Source: Sulfitobacter sp. HNIBRBA3233 (lineage in GTDB: Bacteria > Pseudomonadota > Alphaproteobacteria > Rhodobacterales > Rhodobacteraceae). Taken from it: DNA of 64,000 bases. The translations under genes and the position numbers were made by a program. Numbering within the stretch: the first letter of the stretch is position 1; every line of letters starts with the position of its first letter. Positions 34,352 through 43,547 of the stretch are shown here, piece after piece. The notes under the pieces were generated by a model, which was not told the origin of the DNA, did not search any database, and was given only the letters and a program-made list of their open reading frames with translations. The DNA is taken from positions 1-64,000 of the forward strand of contig NZ_JBEFLP010000001.1 in the NCBI RefSeq assembly GCF_040149665.1. The letters are read 5' to 3'.

Positions 34352-37300
34352 ATGAAGGCGATTGATTTCGTCGTCCGCAACAGTGCGGGCGGTTTGCAGC
34401 GTGGCACGATGTCCGCTGAAACGGAAAACCAGACCATCGTGGCCGGCGCAGGCCAGGAAATCTCCATTAACGTACGTCAGACCGACTTCCAAAGCCAGGT
34501 GCGCTCGGGGGATCAGTTGATCATCACGCTGTCCGACGGACGTGTGCTGACCATCGACAATTTCTTCAACGAGACCGGCGAGGCGAACCGCCTGTTCATC
34601 TCGACCGATGGCTACCTCAACGAGGTCAGCTTTGCCGAAGCGGGCGAGGGCAACCTCTATGCCCAGTACGGGCCGACATCCGAATGGGGCAAATGGAGCC
34701 CGTCGGATAACCTGATCTTCCTTGGCGACAGCGATGTCGCCGGTGTGCCACTGGCCGAAGGCGAAGGCGAAGACGTCTCGATGCTCGGCGCGGCCCTGCT
34801 GGGCGGCAGTAGCCTTCTGGGCTCCGGCGGCGCGATTGCCGCGGGCCTTGGCGGCGCCGCGCTCATCGGCGGGGCGAGCGGTGGCGGCGGTGGCAGCAGT
34901 GCCCGCGCCCCTTACGTCAACGACCCTGAATCGAGTGTTGAAATCAACGGTGAGGGCGAAAAGGTCCTGACCATCACCGGCGGCGGCGAACCCGGCGAAG
35001 CCGTGAAGGTCACAGTGGGCGACAAGGTGATCGAAACCGAGATCGATGAAGAAGGCGAATTCGAAGCGGTTTTCGAGGGCGAGACATTCCCCGTGGACGG
35101 CGAGCACGAGGCCGTTGTGATCGTTACGGATGAGGACGGCGACGAGATCGAACTCGACGGTCCGACCTTCCTGATCGACACCATCGCCCCCGAAATCACC
35201 GTGACCGAAGGAACCGAATCCGTCGGTGATTTCTTCAACAGTGTCAGCTTTGCAACCGGGGTCAGCATCTCCGGCACCGGCGAAGCGGACGCAACCGTCG
35301 ACGTCACCATCGCGGGCATCACGCAAAGCACGGTAGTCGGCGCCGATGGCGGCTGGTCGGTCTCCTGGGAGGCCGGCACGCTGGACGCGGGTGAATACAA
35401 CTCCGACGTCGCGATCGTGACAACCGACAGCTTCGGCAACAGCCGCAGCTATACCGAGGTTCTGGTCGTCGATACCGTCACAACCGTGACCGTCGACAGC
35501 ACATCCGTCACCGGCGACGGGGTCATCAACGGCGTCGAACACAGCGCCGGCGTGACCTTCGCGGGCACGGCGCAGTCCGGCTCGACCGTCGAGGTCACAG
35601 TCGGCAGCGTCACGCATATCGTGACCGCAACCGCCGAAGGCACCTGGGAGGCGTCCTTTACCAGCAGCGAGATCACCACGGGTGAATACGCGGGCGTTGT
35701 GTCGGTTCTGTCCACGGACGTGCATGGCAACACGGCGACAGCATCGGGCAGCTTCGACGTCGATACCTTCGTGCGCGACTTTGCGATCACCTCGTCCACC
35801 GGCGGCGCGGACGGTGTCATCAACGCCAGCGAAGCGGGCGAGCCGCTGACCGTGACCGGCACCACCGAACCCGGATCGACCGTGACGGTCGAACTCGGTG
35901 GCGTGACACAGACCGCGACGGTTTCGGCCTCCGGCAGCTGGTCGGCCACGTTTGCTGCGGGCTCCATCGCGGCGGGCACCTACACGGCCACGATGACAGC
36001 GACCGCAACGGACGCGGCGGGCAATATCGACACCGCCAGCACCAGAGTGGTGGTTGATACGGACGCGGGCACGCTGACCATCGACCCCGATCCGGTCGAA
36101 GGCGATGACATCGTGAACAAGAGCGAAGCCTCCGATGGTGTTGTTCTGACAGGCACCGCAGACGCAGGCGCGATTGTGACTGTCACGCTCGAAGGGGTCA
36201 GCCACGATGTGGTCACTGCCGCCGATGGCACATGGGAGGCATTCTTCAGCGCGTCCGACGTGGCACCCGGCGTCTATACCGCCGAAATTACCGCCACCAC
36301 GACCGATGACTACGGCAACAGCCGCTCGGCTTCGGACAGTGTCGAGGTCGATACCCGTGTCGACAACCTGAGCGTGGGCGCAGATCCGATCACCGCCGAC
36401 AACATCATCAACCTTGCCGAAAGCGATGACGGTTTTGCGGTCACCGGCACCACCGAAATCGGATCGACCCTTGTCGAGGTGACGCTGGGCGCGGAAACGG
36501 TCGTCGCCAGCGTCGATGCGGATGGCAACTGGAGCGCGGATTTCTCCGCCGCCGCTCTGGCGAAAGGGACATACAGCGCGGACATCTCAGTCACGGCGAC
36601 CGACCGCGCGGGCAACCTGAAAACCATCAGCGGGTCGGTCGATGTCGACACCGAAGTTGCGCCATTCGCCATGACGTCCAACTCTGCCGGTGCAGACGGG
36701 ATCGTCAACGCGGATGAGGCGGCAGCGGGTATCGACCTTGGCGGCCAAGTCGAACCGGGATCGACTGTCAAAGTCACATTCGACGGTACATCCTACGCGG
36801 CAAGCGTCGATGCGGCGGGCAACTGGTCGCTGACAGTGCCGGCCTCCGACGTGCGCGAAGGTGCCTATGCGGCACAGATCGTGGTCGAGGCGACGGATCA
36901 TGTCGGTAATACCGCCGTGATCGAGGACACCCTCTCCATAGATACCGAAGCCCCCGACGGGCCGGTCATCGCCTCCTTCACGCGCGGCGGTGACGGTATT
37001 CGCGGGATCTCCATCGAGACGGTGATGGAAGACGGCGCACCGACCGAGGATGTACAAAGCGTCGTGCAGGTAGCGTCCGATGGCAGCATCACCGAGGTTG
37101 CGGGCATGCAGGGCTACAACACCCTGCGCGGCGAGACCGATTTCGTCTTTGACGAGAATGTACCGAACGGATCGCAGTTGATCGTGAACGCCACCGACGC
37201 GGCGGGCAATACCTCCGGCACCTTCCTTGTACTGGATGACGAATCCACGACCAATACCGTGGATCTCAGCAGCGTCGCACTTGGCGAGTACCAGATCGAA

Positions 37301-37537
37301 AACCTCGATCTCGATTTTGCCGAAGCCGCGTCCGTCACCATCGACGAGGCAAGCCTGGTGGCGCTTTCGACCGAAACCAACACCCTCACGATCCGCGGAT
37401 CGGCAGAGGATCAGGTGACGATCACCGACGGCACGCTTCAGGGGACGCAGGACGTGGATGGGCAGACCTACAACGTCTACAGCGTGGGCGCCGAAGGCAC
37501 CCTGCTGATCGATCCGGAAATCCCCGTCACAATCTGA
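34352..37537 (+). CDS. Type I-secreted Ig-repeat adhesin with BapA-like N-terminal domain
   Basis: This 1061-residue, highly acidic protein has no Sec signal. Residues 1-125 match the BapA/Bap prefix-like domain (VRNSAGGLQRG, ISINVRQTDFQSQVRSGDQL, VLTIDNFF). Residues 145-187 are a Gly/Ala/Leu-rich hydrophobic segment. A first Ig-like unit (188-277) is followed by six tandem units of 97-99 residues (278-865), each closed by V/I-D-T and containing AT-D-GN motifs. A divergent module and a short C-terminal region end in VTI. No RTX nonapeptides are seen. It should be exported by the TolC-ABC-HlyD set encoded next and mediate attachment. At about 1060 residues it is short for the family. Confidence 0.88.
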   Translation: MKAIDFVVRNSAGGLQRGTMSAETENQTIVAGAGQEISINVRQTDFQSQVRSGDQLIITLSDGRVLTIDNFFNETGEANRLFISTDGYLNEVSFAEAGEGNLYAQYGPTSEWGKWSPSDNLIFLGDSDVAGVPLAEGEGEDVSMLGAALLGGSSLLGSGGAIAAGLGGAALIGGASGGGGGSSARAPYVNDPESSVEINGEGEKVLTITGGGEPGEAVKVTVGDKVIETEIDEEGEFEAVFEGETFPVDGEHEAVVIVTDEDGDEIELDGPTFLIDTIAPEITVTEGTESVGDFFNSVSFATGVSISGTGEADATVDVTIAGITQSTVVGADGGWSVSWEAGTLDAGEYNSDVAIVTTDSFGNSRSYTEVLVVDTVTTVTVDSTSVTGDGVINGVEHSAGVTFAGTAQSGSTVEVTVGSVTHIVTATAEGTWEASFTSSEITTGEYAGVVSVLSTDVHGNTATASGSFDVDTFVRDFAITSSTGGADGVINASEAGEPLTVTGTTEPGSTVTVELGGVTQTATVSASGSWSATFAAGSIAAGTYTATMTATATDAAGNIDTASTRVVVDTDAGTLTIDPDPVEGDDIVNKSEASDGVVLTGTADAGAIVTVTLEGVSHDVVTAADGTWEAFFSASDVAPGVYTAEITATTTDDYGNSRSASDSVEVDTRVDNLSVGADPITADNIINLAESDDGFAVTGTTEIGSTLVEVTLGAETVVASVDADGNWSADFSAAALAKGTYSADISVTATDRAGNLKTISGSVDVDTEVAPFAMTSNSAGADGIVNADEAAAGIDLGGQVEPGSTVKVTFDGTSYAASVDAAGNWSLTVPASDVREGAYAAQIVVEATDHVGNTAVIEDTLSIDTEAPDGPVIASFTRGGDGIRGISIETVMEDGAPTEDVQSVVQVASDGSITEVAGMQGYNTLRGETDFVFDENVPNGSQLIVNATDAAGNTSGTFLVLDDESTTNTVDLSSVALGEYQIENLDLDFAEAASVTIDEASLVALSTETNTLTIRGSAEDQVTITDGTLQGTQDVDGQTYNVYSVGAEGTLLIDPEIPVTI
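35183..36946 (+). repeat. Six tandem ~294-bp Ig-like domain repeats inside the adhesin gene
   Basis: The domain-closing [VI]DT triplet recurs at residues 275-277, 373-375, 470-472, 568-570, 666-668, 765-767 and 863-865, a period of 97-99 residues. Each unit carries a D-G-[VI]-[IV]-N or similar element, then GT...GSTV, then GxW, then GxYxA, then T-D-xxGN. Sequence identity between units is moderate, not near-perfect, so the array looks old rather than freshly amplified. Confidence 0.75.
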
Positions 37538-37660
37538 CGGGGCAGGGCCGCTACGGCCAGACACCAGAAAACGGGATGCGGCGGGGCAAAATCATCGCCG
37601 CACCCGCAAGCAAAAATAATAATAAAAACAATGTAGTGCAGGCACCTAAAAAGGCGGGTT

Positions 37661-38983
37661 ATGGGGCAGTTGACAAAAAGGGCAGCGGGACTGTGCGCAA
37701 TGGCGTTCGGTCTTGGCGGTTGCCTGTCTGACGCGGAGCATGCCGCGCAGGACGGGAATTTTGTCGCCCGTCTGCGCGCCCCGGATGCAAGCGTGGCGGC
37801 CACACCGACCCATGCGGAAAAGATCAACGCCGAGAGCATTATCATCCAGAACCTGATGGCCCGGCGGTCGGTGCTGGACGAAAACAGCGCCTTCGACCGC
37901 GTCGCGACCTCCGTGCTTGCGGCAAACGCCAGATCGGCGGAAAGCGAGTTGCGGGCCGCGCAACTGCGGGCCCGTGCGGCCTCAAAGAACTGGCTGCCCC
38001 AGATCGGGCCGAATGTCAGCCTGACGTCGCTGGGGACGGTGGTGGCCAATCTGGTCATCGAACAGGTCGTCTATGACAACGGGCGCCGCAAGGGCGAGCG
38101 CGAATTCGCCGTGGCGGACGTCGAAGTGGCCGCTGTCACGCTCGCCGCCGATACCAACGACCGCGTTGCGACAGCGCTGGCGCTCTACCTGTCGGCGGCC
38201 GAGGCGCAGGAGAAACACGCGCTTGCCGAACGGACCGCGAAGGACATCGGCCAGTTCGCATGGGTGATGGAGCAGCGGGTGAGGGGTGGTGTTTCCGATC
38301 CGTCCGATCTGCATATCCTGCGTCAGAAGCTGGGCGAGATTACCGCCGACCGGGCCGCGCAGTCCGAAGCTGCGGCCACCGCGCGGGCCGAGCTTGGCGC
38401 GATGTCCATCGGGGATCTGTCGGGGGTCAGCGGCCTGTCCGCCGTGGACGTGCGCCCCGATGCGGCGCAGCCGCTGTCGGTCACGCTGGCCGAAGCCGAG
38501 AAAATCCGCGCCGTGGCCGCCGCGAAGGTCGACCGTGCAAACCAGTTGCCGGGCATTTCCGCCACCGCACAGGTTGGCGAAAACGGCGGTGCGGGTCTGA
38601 CCACAACGTCCGGCACCTTGCTGGGCTTGGGCACTGGCGACCGCCTGCGCGCCATCGAAGCAGCGCGCGAGGCGGCGGCCCGCCGCGTGGCGCAGGCGCA
38701 GGAAGACGCGAACCGCGAATTGCGCCGCCTCGACGGGGCCATCGCCTCCAAGGAGCGGCAGGCGGCAGAGGCGGCGAAGCTGACCGCACAGGCGAAACGC
38801 AACCTCGATCTGTTTCAGGCGCAATACGATGGCGGCCAGAGGCAGGTCATGGATGTGGTCGGCGTCTACGAGACCTACGCCCGTCAGGCCGAAACCGAGA
38901 TCGCGTTGAAATACGACGCCCTGCGCCTGCGGGTTGAAATGGCCGAACGGCTCGGCCTGCTGGCGGACGGATCGCGGATATGA
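37661..38983 (+). CDS. TolC-family outer-membrane protein, predicted lipoprotein (type I secretion)
   Basis: This 440-residue protein has a signal peptide with a lipobox (LGGC, Cys21). The mature part is dominated by long Ala-, Glu- and Arg-rich coiled-coil segments typical of TolC/LapE-type exit ducts, for example ARSAESELRAAQLRARAAS. The end reads YETYARQAETEIALKYDALRLR. It should form the outer-membrane duct for the adhesin. The gene follows the adhesin by 123 bp and overlaps the ABC transporter gene by 4 bp. Divergence is high, so outer-membrane placement is inferred from the operon as well as sequence. Confidence 0.82.
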   Translation: MGQLTKRAAGLCAMAFGLGGCLSDAEHAAQDGNFVARLRAPDASVAATPTHAEKINAESIIIQNLMARRSVLDENSAFDRVATSVLAANARSAESELRAAQLRARAASKNWLPQIGPNVSLTSLGTVVANLVIEQVVYDNGRRKGEREFAVADVEVAAVTLAADTNDRVATALALYLSAAEAQEKHALAERTAKDIGQFAWVMEQRVRGGVSDPSDLHILRQKLGEITADRAAQSEAAATARAELGAMSIGDLSGVSGLSAVDVRPDAAQPLSVTLAEAEKIRAVAAAKVDRANQLPGISATAQVGENGGAGLTTTSGTLLGLGTGDRLRAIEAAREAAARRVAQAQEDANRELRRLDGAIASKERQAAEAAKLTAQAKRNLDLFQAQYDGGQRQVMDVVGVYETYARQAETEIALKYDALRLRVEMAERLGLLADGSRI

Positions 38984-41199
38984 GCAAGGCTTTCACCCTT
39001 ACCATCGTCAATGGTGCGTCGGCCCGGCTGCGCGCCGCCACTCCGGACACGGGCGCGCCCGGCCAGCCTTCATCGGGTTTTGACGAAAAGCTGCGCGCCC
39101 GCGCGGCGCTGGTAGCGGCCTACGCGGGCGTTCTGGGGCGCGAGACGGCGCAATCGGATCTGGCCGAAGCGCTTGGCCGCCAGATCACGCCCGACACCGA
39201 TGACCGGCAGGAGGCACGCGTGATCGCGTCCCTGCTGGAACACGCAGGGCTGACCGCCGCACCGCGCACCGTTGCCACCATCGAAGACGCCGCACTGCCC
39301 GCGCTGGTCTACATGACGTCGGGCCAGCTGTTGCTGGTTCTGTCCCGCGACGATGCTGACATGGTGATTTTCGATACCACCTGTCAGGACAACCGCGCAC
39401 GGGTGCCCGCCGCCGATTTCCTGCCTTACTTTTCCGGTCATGTCCTCGAAGCGCGGATGCCGGTTGCAACGCTGGACGATATCCACAAGACCAAGGAAAA
39501 ACCGGCGCATTGGTTCTGGGGACAATTTGCGCGGTTCCGCCGCCAACTGGGAGAGGTGGCGCTGGGCTCGTTTGTGGCCAACCTTCTGGCAGTGGCTGTC
39601 GCGCTATTCTCTCTTCAGGTCTACGACCGCGTGATTCCGCACCAATCCGAAGCGACCCTCTGGGTGCTCGCGGCGGGGGCGGGCCTTGCGCTGTTGCTGG
39701 AAGGCTTCATCAAGGTCGCACGCGCGCAGCTGATGGACGGTGCGGGCCGCCAGATCGAACTGGGCGTGCTGCGGCTGCTGATGGACCGCGTGCTGGGGAT
39801 GCGGTCGGACCGGCGCCCGCAGGCACCGTCCGATCTGTTCTCGTCCATGCGCGAGTTTTCGTCGGTGCGCGAGTTCTTCACCGCGTCAACCATCGGGACC
39901 ATCGCGGATATTCCCTTCATCTTCGTCTTTCTGCTGCTGGTCGCCTCCATTGCGGGCAACGTGGTCTGGGTTCTGGTTCTGGGCGGCATCCTGATGGTGG
40001 TGCCGGGATTTTTCATGCAGCGCCGGATGATCCGCCTGACGCAGGAAACCCAAGGGGCGACGGCCAAATCCTCAAGGCTGTTGCAGGAAACGATTTTCGA
40101 GCTCGACACCGTGAAGACCCAGCGCGGCGAAGAGCGGGTGCAGCGGCTCTGGTCTGAACTGACGACGCTCTCGGCTCTCAAATCTTCCGAGCAGCGCAAG
40201 CTTGCCTCTGCGCTTACCTTCTGGAGCCAGGGCGTCCAGCAGGCGACCTATGTCGCGGCTGTCATCATGGGGACGTACCTTGTGTTCGCCGGGCAGTTCA
40301 CCGTGGGGTCGATCATCGCCACCGGCATCCTTACGTCGCGCACGCTGGCGCCGCTGACGCAACTGGCGGGCACGATGGCGCGCTGGGGCAACGTGAAATC
40401 GGCCCTCGACGGGTTGGAGCATATCGCGGGATCGGATCAGGATGCCGCCGAAGGGCGCAGCTATCTGCGGCGTGACGAACTGGCCGGCGGGTTCGAGCTG
40501 CGGGATGTGACATTCCGCTACGACGAGGAAAGCGCACCGGTCCTCGAACTTGGCGGTTTGCAGATCGTTGCGGGCCAGCGCGTTGCGGTGCTGGGGGCGA
40601 ACGGATCGGGAAAGTCTTCGCTGCTGAAGCTTCTGAGCGGCCTTTACGCGCCCACAACCGGACGGGTCCTGATCGACGGGACAGAGATGGGCCAGATCGC
40701 CCCGCGCGACCTGCGCAGGCTGGTCGGCTATCTGGGACAGGACGTGCGGCTCTTCTCGGGGACGTTGCGCGACAACCTGAACCTGACCCTGCTGGAACGC
40801 GACGACAAACGCCTGATGGCGGCACTGGATTTCGCGGGACTGGGTGATTTCGTGCGCCGTCACCCCAAGGGGCTGGATCTGCCGATCCTCGATGCGGGCG
40901 CGGGTCTGTCCATCGGTCAGCGCCAGTCCATCGGCTGGGCGCGGCTGTGGCTTCAGGATCCCAAGGTCTGCCTGCTGGACGAGCCGACTGCGGCGCTGGA
41001 CCAGCGGCTGGAAACGGCACTGGTTGGCCGGCTGGAGACATGGCTGAGCGGTCGCACGGCGGTGATCGCCACCCACCGCGCGCCGATCCTGTCGCTGACC
41101 TCGCGGACACTGGTGCTGGCCGATGGCCGGATGCGCGTCGACGGCCCGCGTGACGAGGTGCTGGCCCATCTGAGCGCACCGAGGGAGGGCGCGGCATGA
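38980..41199 (+). CDS. Type I secretion ABC transporter with degenerate C39-like domain (LapB type)
   Basis: This 739-residue protein has three parts. Residues about 25-150 form a C39-peptidase-like domain without a catalytic Cys where expected (HAGLTAAPR, then DTTCQDNRARVP), as in LapB/RtxB transporters that bind but do not cut their cargo. Residues about 180-470 are the membrane domain (VALFSLQVYDRVIPHQSEATL). The ATPase has Walker A GANGSGKSS near 539, signature LSIGQRQSIGWAR near 643 and Walker B VCLLDEPTAALD near 663. It drives adhesin export. Start and stop each overlap a neighbour by 4 bp. Confidence 0.92.
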   Translation: MSKAFTLTIVNGASARLRAATPDTGAPGQPSSGFDEKLRARAALVAAYAGVLGRETAQSDLAEALGRQITPDTDDRQEARVIASLLEHAGLTAAPRTVATIEDAALPALVYMTSGQLLLVLSRDDADMVIFDTTCQDNRARVPAADFLPYFSGHVLEARMPVATLDDIHKTKEKPAHWFWGQFARFRRQLGEVALGSFVANLLAVAVALFSLQVYDRVIPHQSEATLWVLAAGAGLALLLEGFIKVARAQLMDGAGRQIELGVLRLLMDRVLGMRSDRRPQAPSDLFSSMREFSSVREFFTASTIGTIADIPFIFVFLLLVASIAGNVVWVLVLGGILMVVPGFFMQRRMIRLTQETQGATAKSSRLLQETIFELDTVKTQRGEERVQRLWSELTTLSALKSSEQRKLASALTFWSQGVQQATYVAAVIMGTYLVFAGQFTVGSIIATGILTSRTLAPLTQLAGTMARWGNVKSALDGLEHIAGSDQDAAEGRSYLRRDELAGGFELRDVTFRYDEESAPVLELGGLQIVAGQRVAVLGANGSGKSSLLKLLSGLYAPTTGRVLIDGTEMGQIAPRDLRRLVGYLGQDVRLFSGTLRDNLNLTLLERDDKRLMAALDFAGLGDFVRRHPKGLDLPILDAGAGLSIGQRQSIGWARLWLQDPKVCLLDEPTAALDQRLETALVGRLETWLSGRTAVIATHRAPILSLTSRTLVLADGRMRVDGPRDEVLAHLSAPREGAA

Positions 41200-42374
41200 C
41201 CGGTCCGTTCGAAGACGAAATCGGCGGCCGGATGCGTGGACCGTCGATGGTGGTCTGGCTGTCCTCCGGTGCCGTGGTGGTCTTCGTGCTCTGGGCCGCC
41301 TTTGCGTGGGTGGACGAGATCGTGCGCGCCGAAGGCGCGATGATTTCCAGCTCGCGTCCGCAGATCATCCAGAACCTCGAAGGCGGCATCTTGGCCGATC
41401 TTGCGGTGGGCGAGGGCGATATTGTCGAGGCGGGCGCGACTCTTGCGCGGCTGCACGCGACGGGCTTCCAGTCTGCGGTGGACGATCTGCAGGACCAGAT
41501 CAGCGCCTTCGAGATCCGCAGGCTCCGGCTGGAGGCCGAGATGGAGGGCGATCTGGATTTCACCGTCCCCGACCAGTGGGCCAGCCGGACACCGGATATC
41601 GTGACCTCGGAGGCGGCGCTGTTGCAGGCGCGGCAGTCGGATTACCGGTCCTCCGTGGAGGGCGCACGGCAGGTGCTGGCAGAGGCACAGGCCGAGCGCG
41701 ACCTGATGGAGCGTCTGCTGGGCAACAACATCGTGTCGCTGCTCGAGGCGACACGCGCGCGCAAGGGCTATGCCGACGCCAAGATCCGCTATGACGAGGT
41801 TGTCACCAAGACCGAACTGGAGCGCGCACAGGAGTATTCCGATGTCCTGAAAGAGCTGTCGACGCTGCGCCAGAACCTGCGCGCAAGCCTCGACCAGCTG
41901 GATCGCACGGTGCTGAGAAGCCCGATGAAGGGCGTGGTGAACAACCTGGCGGTCACCACCATCGGGGGCGTGGTCCGCTCCGGCGAGGAGATCATGCAGA
42001 TCATCCCCGTGGGCGAAGCGCTGTTTGTCGAGGCGCGCGTGAAGCCCGAGGATATCGCGGGCGTTCGGCGCGGGCAGGCGGCGACGGTCAAGCTGTCGGC
42101 CTATGACTACACGATCTTCGGCACGCTGAAGGGGGAGGTCACGCTGATCTCGGCCGATACGTACAAGGACGACCGTGCGCGCGATCCGGACGGCGACCCG
42201 CATTACAAGGTGACGCTGGCCGTGGATACCGAAAACCTGACCCCGCGCCAGCGCGCCCTCGAACTGCGGCCCGGGATGCAGGCGAGCGTGGAATTGCACA
42301 CCGGATCGAAAACGGTCCTGCAATATCTGCTGAAGCCGCTCTACAAGTCCAAGGAAGCCTTTCGCGAACCGTAG
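41196..42374 (+). CDS. HlyD-family membrane fusion protein (type I secretion)
   Basis: This 392-residue adaptor has one N-terminal transmembrane segment (VVWLSSGAVVVFVLWAAFAWV). The biotinyl-lipoyl-like parts follow (VRAEGAMISSSRPQIIQNLEGG and LRSPMKGVVNNLAVTTIGGVVRSGEEIMQI). A long coiled-coil hairpin between about 90 and 235 and the C-terminal beta-barrel (RRGQAATVKLSAYDYTIFG) complete the fold. It links the ABC transporter to the TolC-like duct. It is the last gene of the four-gene adhesin operon, starting inside the transporter stop codon. Confidence 0.93.
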   Translation: MTGPFEDEIGGRMRGPSMVVWLSSGAVVVFVLWAAFAWVDEIVRAEGAMISSSRPQIIQNLEGGILADLAVGEGDIVEAGATLARLHATGFQSAVDDLQDQISAFEIRRLRLEAEMEGDLDFTVPDQWASRTPDIVTSEAALLQARQSDYRSSVEGARQVLAEAQAERDLMERLLGNNIVSLLEATRARKGYADAKIRYDEVVTKTELERAQEYSDVLKELSTLRQNLRASLDQLDRTVLRSPMKGVVNNLAVTTIGGVVRSGEEIMQIIPVGEALFVEARVKPEDIAGVRRGQAATVKLSAYDYTIFGTLKGEVTLISADTYKDDRARDPDGDPHYKVTLAVDTENLTPRQRALELRPGMQASVELHTGSKTVLQYLLKPLYKSKEAFREP

Positions 42375-42428
42375 GGCCGGCGCGCGCTCTCCTGCGCGGA
42401 CGCGCAGATCGCCCGCCCGCCGACCCGA

Positions 42429-42872
42429 TCAGCTTTCGGTGTCGAGCCAGAGTGTCACCGGCCCGTCATTGACCAGCGCAACCGCCATATCCGCACCGAA
42501 GCGCCCGGTTTCCACAGGCACCGACAGATCCCGCAGGGCCTGCGCGAAATGTTCGTAGAGGGTATGCGCCTGTTCGGGCGCTGCGGCCTGTGAAAAACCG
42601 GGCCGGTTGCCGCGCGAGGTGTCGGCGGCCAGTGTGAACTGGCTGACCACCAGCGCCGCGCCGCCGGTTTGCACAAGCGACAGGTTCATTTTTCCGTCCG
42701 CATCGCTGAAGAGGCGCAGTTTCGAAATCTTGAGGGCCAGCGCCTCTGCGGTGGCTGCGTCGTCTTCGGGCATCGCGCAGACAAGGATCAGCATCCCCGG
42801 ACCGATCTGTCCGATGACGGTTCCGTCGACGGTGACCGACGCCTCGCTCACCCGTTGCAAAAGCGCTCTCAT
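42429..42872 (-). CDS. dtd: D-aminoacyl-tRNA deacylase
   Basis: This 147-residue protein matches DTD in length and motifs. It opens [17 protein letters not shown], has the active-site SQFTLAAD with downstream GNRPGF, and the C-terminal Gly-cisPro motif in [10 protein letters not shown]. It removes D-amino acids (and Gly mischarged on tRNA-Ala) from tRNAs. Its ATG overlaps the stop of the nitroreductase gene by 4 bp, making it last of a coupled minus-strand operon. Confidence 0.95.
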   Translation of the reverse strand: MRALLQRVSEASVTVDGTVIGQIGPGMLILVCAMPEDDAATAEALALKISKLRLFSDADGKMNLSLVQTGGAALVVSQFTLAADTSRGNRPGFSQAAAPEQAHTLYEHFAQALRDLSVPVETGRFGADMAVALVNDGPVTLWLDTES

Positions 42873-43543
42873 GTGTCGATCCAGTCGATGATATCCGATG
42901 TATCCGCCCGCGCGGTACGAAAGCCGTTCGCGGGGTGGTCTTCGTCCGCAAACCCCAGCGAAATCGCGCAGAGGATCAGCCGGTCCTCCCCGATGTCCGC
43001 AGCCTCGCGCAGCAGTGGCGCGTAGGCCGCGATGGCCGCCTGCGGCACCGTCGCCACACCCAGCGCCGTCGCCGCAAGGGTGAAGGCGGTCACGAAGCCG
43101 CCGGTGTCCATCGCGCCGTAAGGGCCGAGTTCGGCGGGGGAATGGACGATCGCCACATGGGGCGCATCGAAGAAGCTGTAGTTGCGCAGCATCTGTTGCA
43201 TCCGCCCCTGCCGGTCGGATTTCTCGATCCCCACGGCATCGTAAAGCTGGAAGCCGCAGGCGCGGCGGCGCTCGGCGTAGGCGCCGGTGTATTTCGTGGG
43301 CCAGTCGAGATCGGGCGCGGGCGCGGTGCCGTTGCTTGCCGCCTCCATCAGCGCCTGCCGCAGCCTTTCGGTCCCCGCGCCACGGGTCAGCGTCACCTGC
43401 CACGGCTGCGCGTTGCACCACGAGGGCACATGACGGGCGGCATCGACGATGCGCCTCAGCGTGTCGTCGGGGACCGGATCGGGCCGGAACGCGCGGCAGG
43501 AATACCGCTCCTTCAGGAGGTCTGAAAGCGTGTCGTATCGCAT
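42869..43543 (-). CDS. Nitroreductase-family FMN oxidoreductase
   Basis: This 224-residue protein has the nitroreductase FMN-binding opening ([10 protein letters not shown], Arg and Ser contacting the phosphate). [18 protein letters not shown] and the C-terminal [20 protein letters not shown] are also typical. It reduces nitro groups, quinones or enones with NAD(P)H; the natural substrate is unknown. The ATG at 43543 follows a weak site and lies 4 bp after the zinc-ribbon gene's stop. The stop overlaps dtd. Confidence 0.88.
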   Translation of the reverse strand: MRYDTLSDLLKERYSCRAFRPDPVPDDTLRRIVDAARHVPSWCNAQPWQVTLTRGAGTERLRQALMEAASNGTAPAPDLDWPTKYTGAYAERRRACGFQLYDAVGIEKSDRQGRMQQMLRNYSFFDAPHVAIVHSPAELGPYGAMDTGGFVTAFTLAATALGVATVPQAAIAAYAPLLREAADIGEDRLILCAISLGFADEDHPANGFRTARADTSDIIDWIDT

Positions 43544-43547
43544 GGAT

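Noticed and set aside
34211..36205. 664-codon minus-strand frame
   Set aside because: Shadow of the Ig-repeat adhesin; apparent repeats are the complement of the adhesin units.
35183..36946. CRISPR-like or satellite DNA array
   Set aside because: The periodicity is at the protein-domain level, about 294 bp with diverged units, not short identical repeats with spacers.
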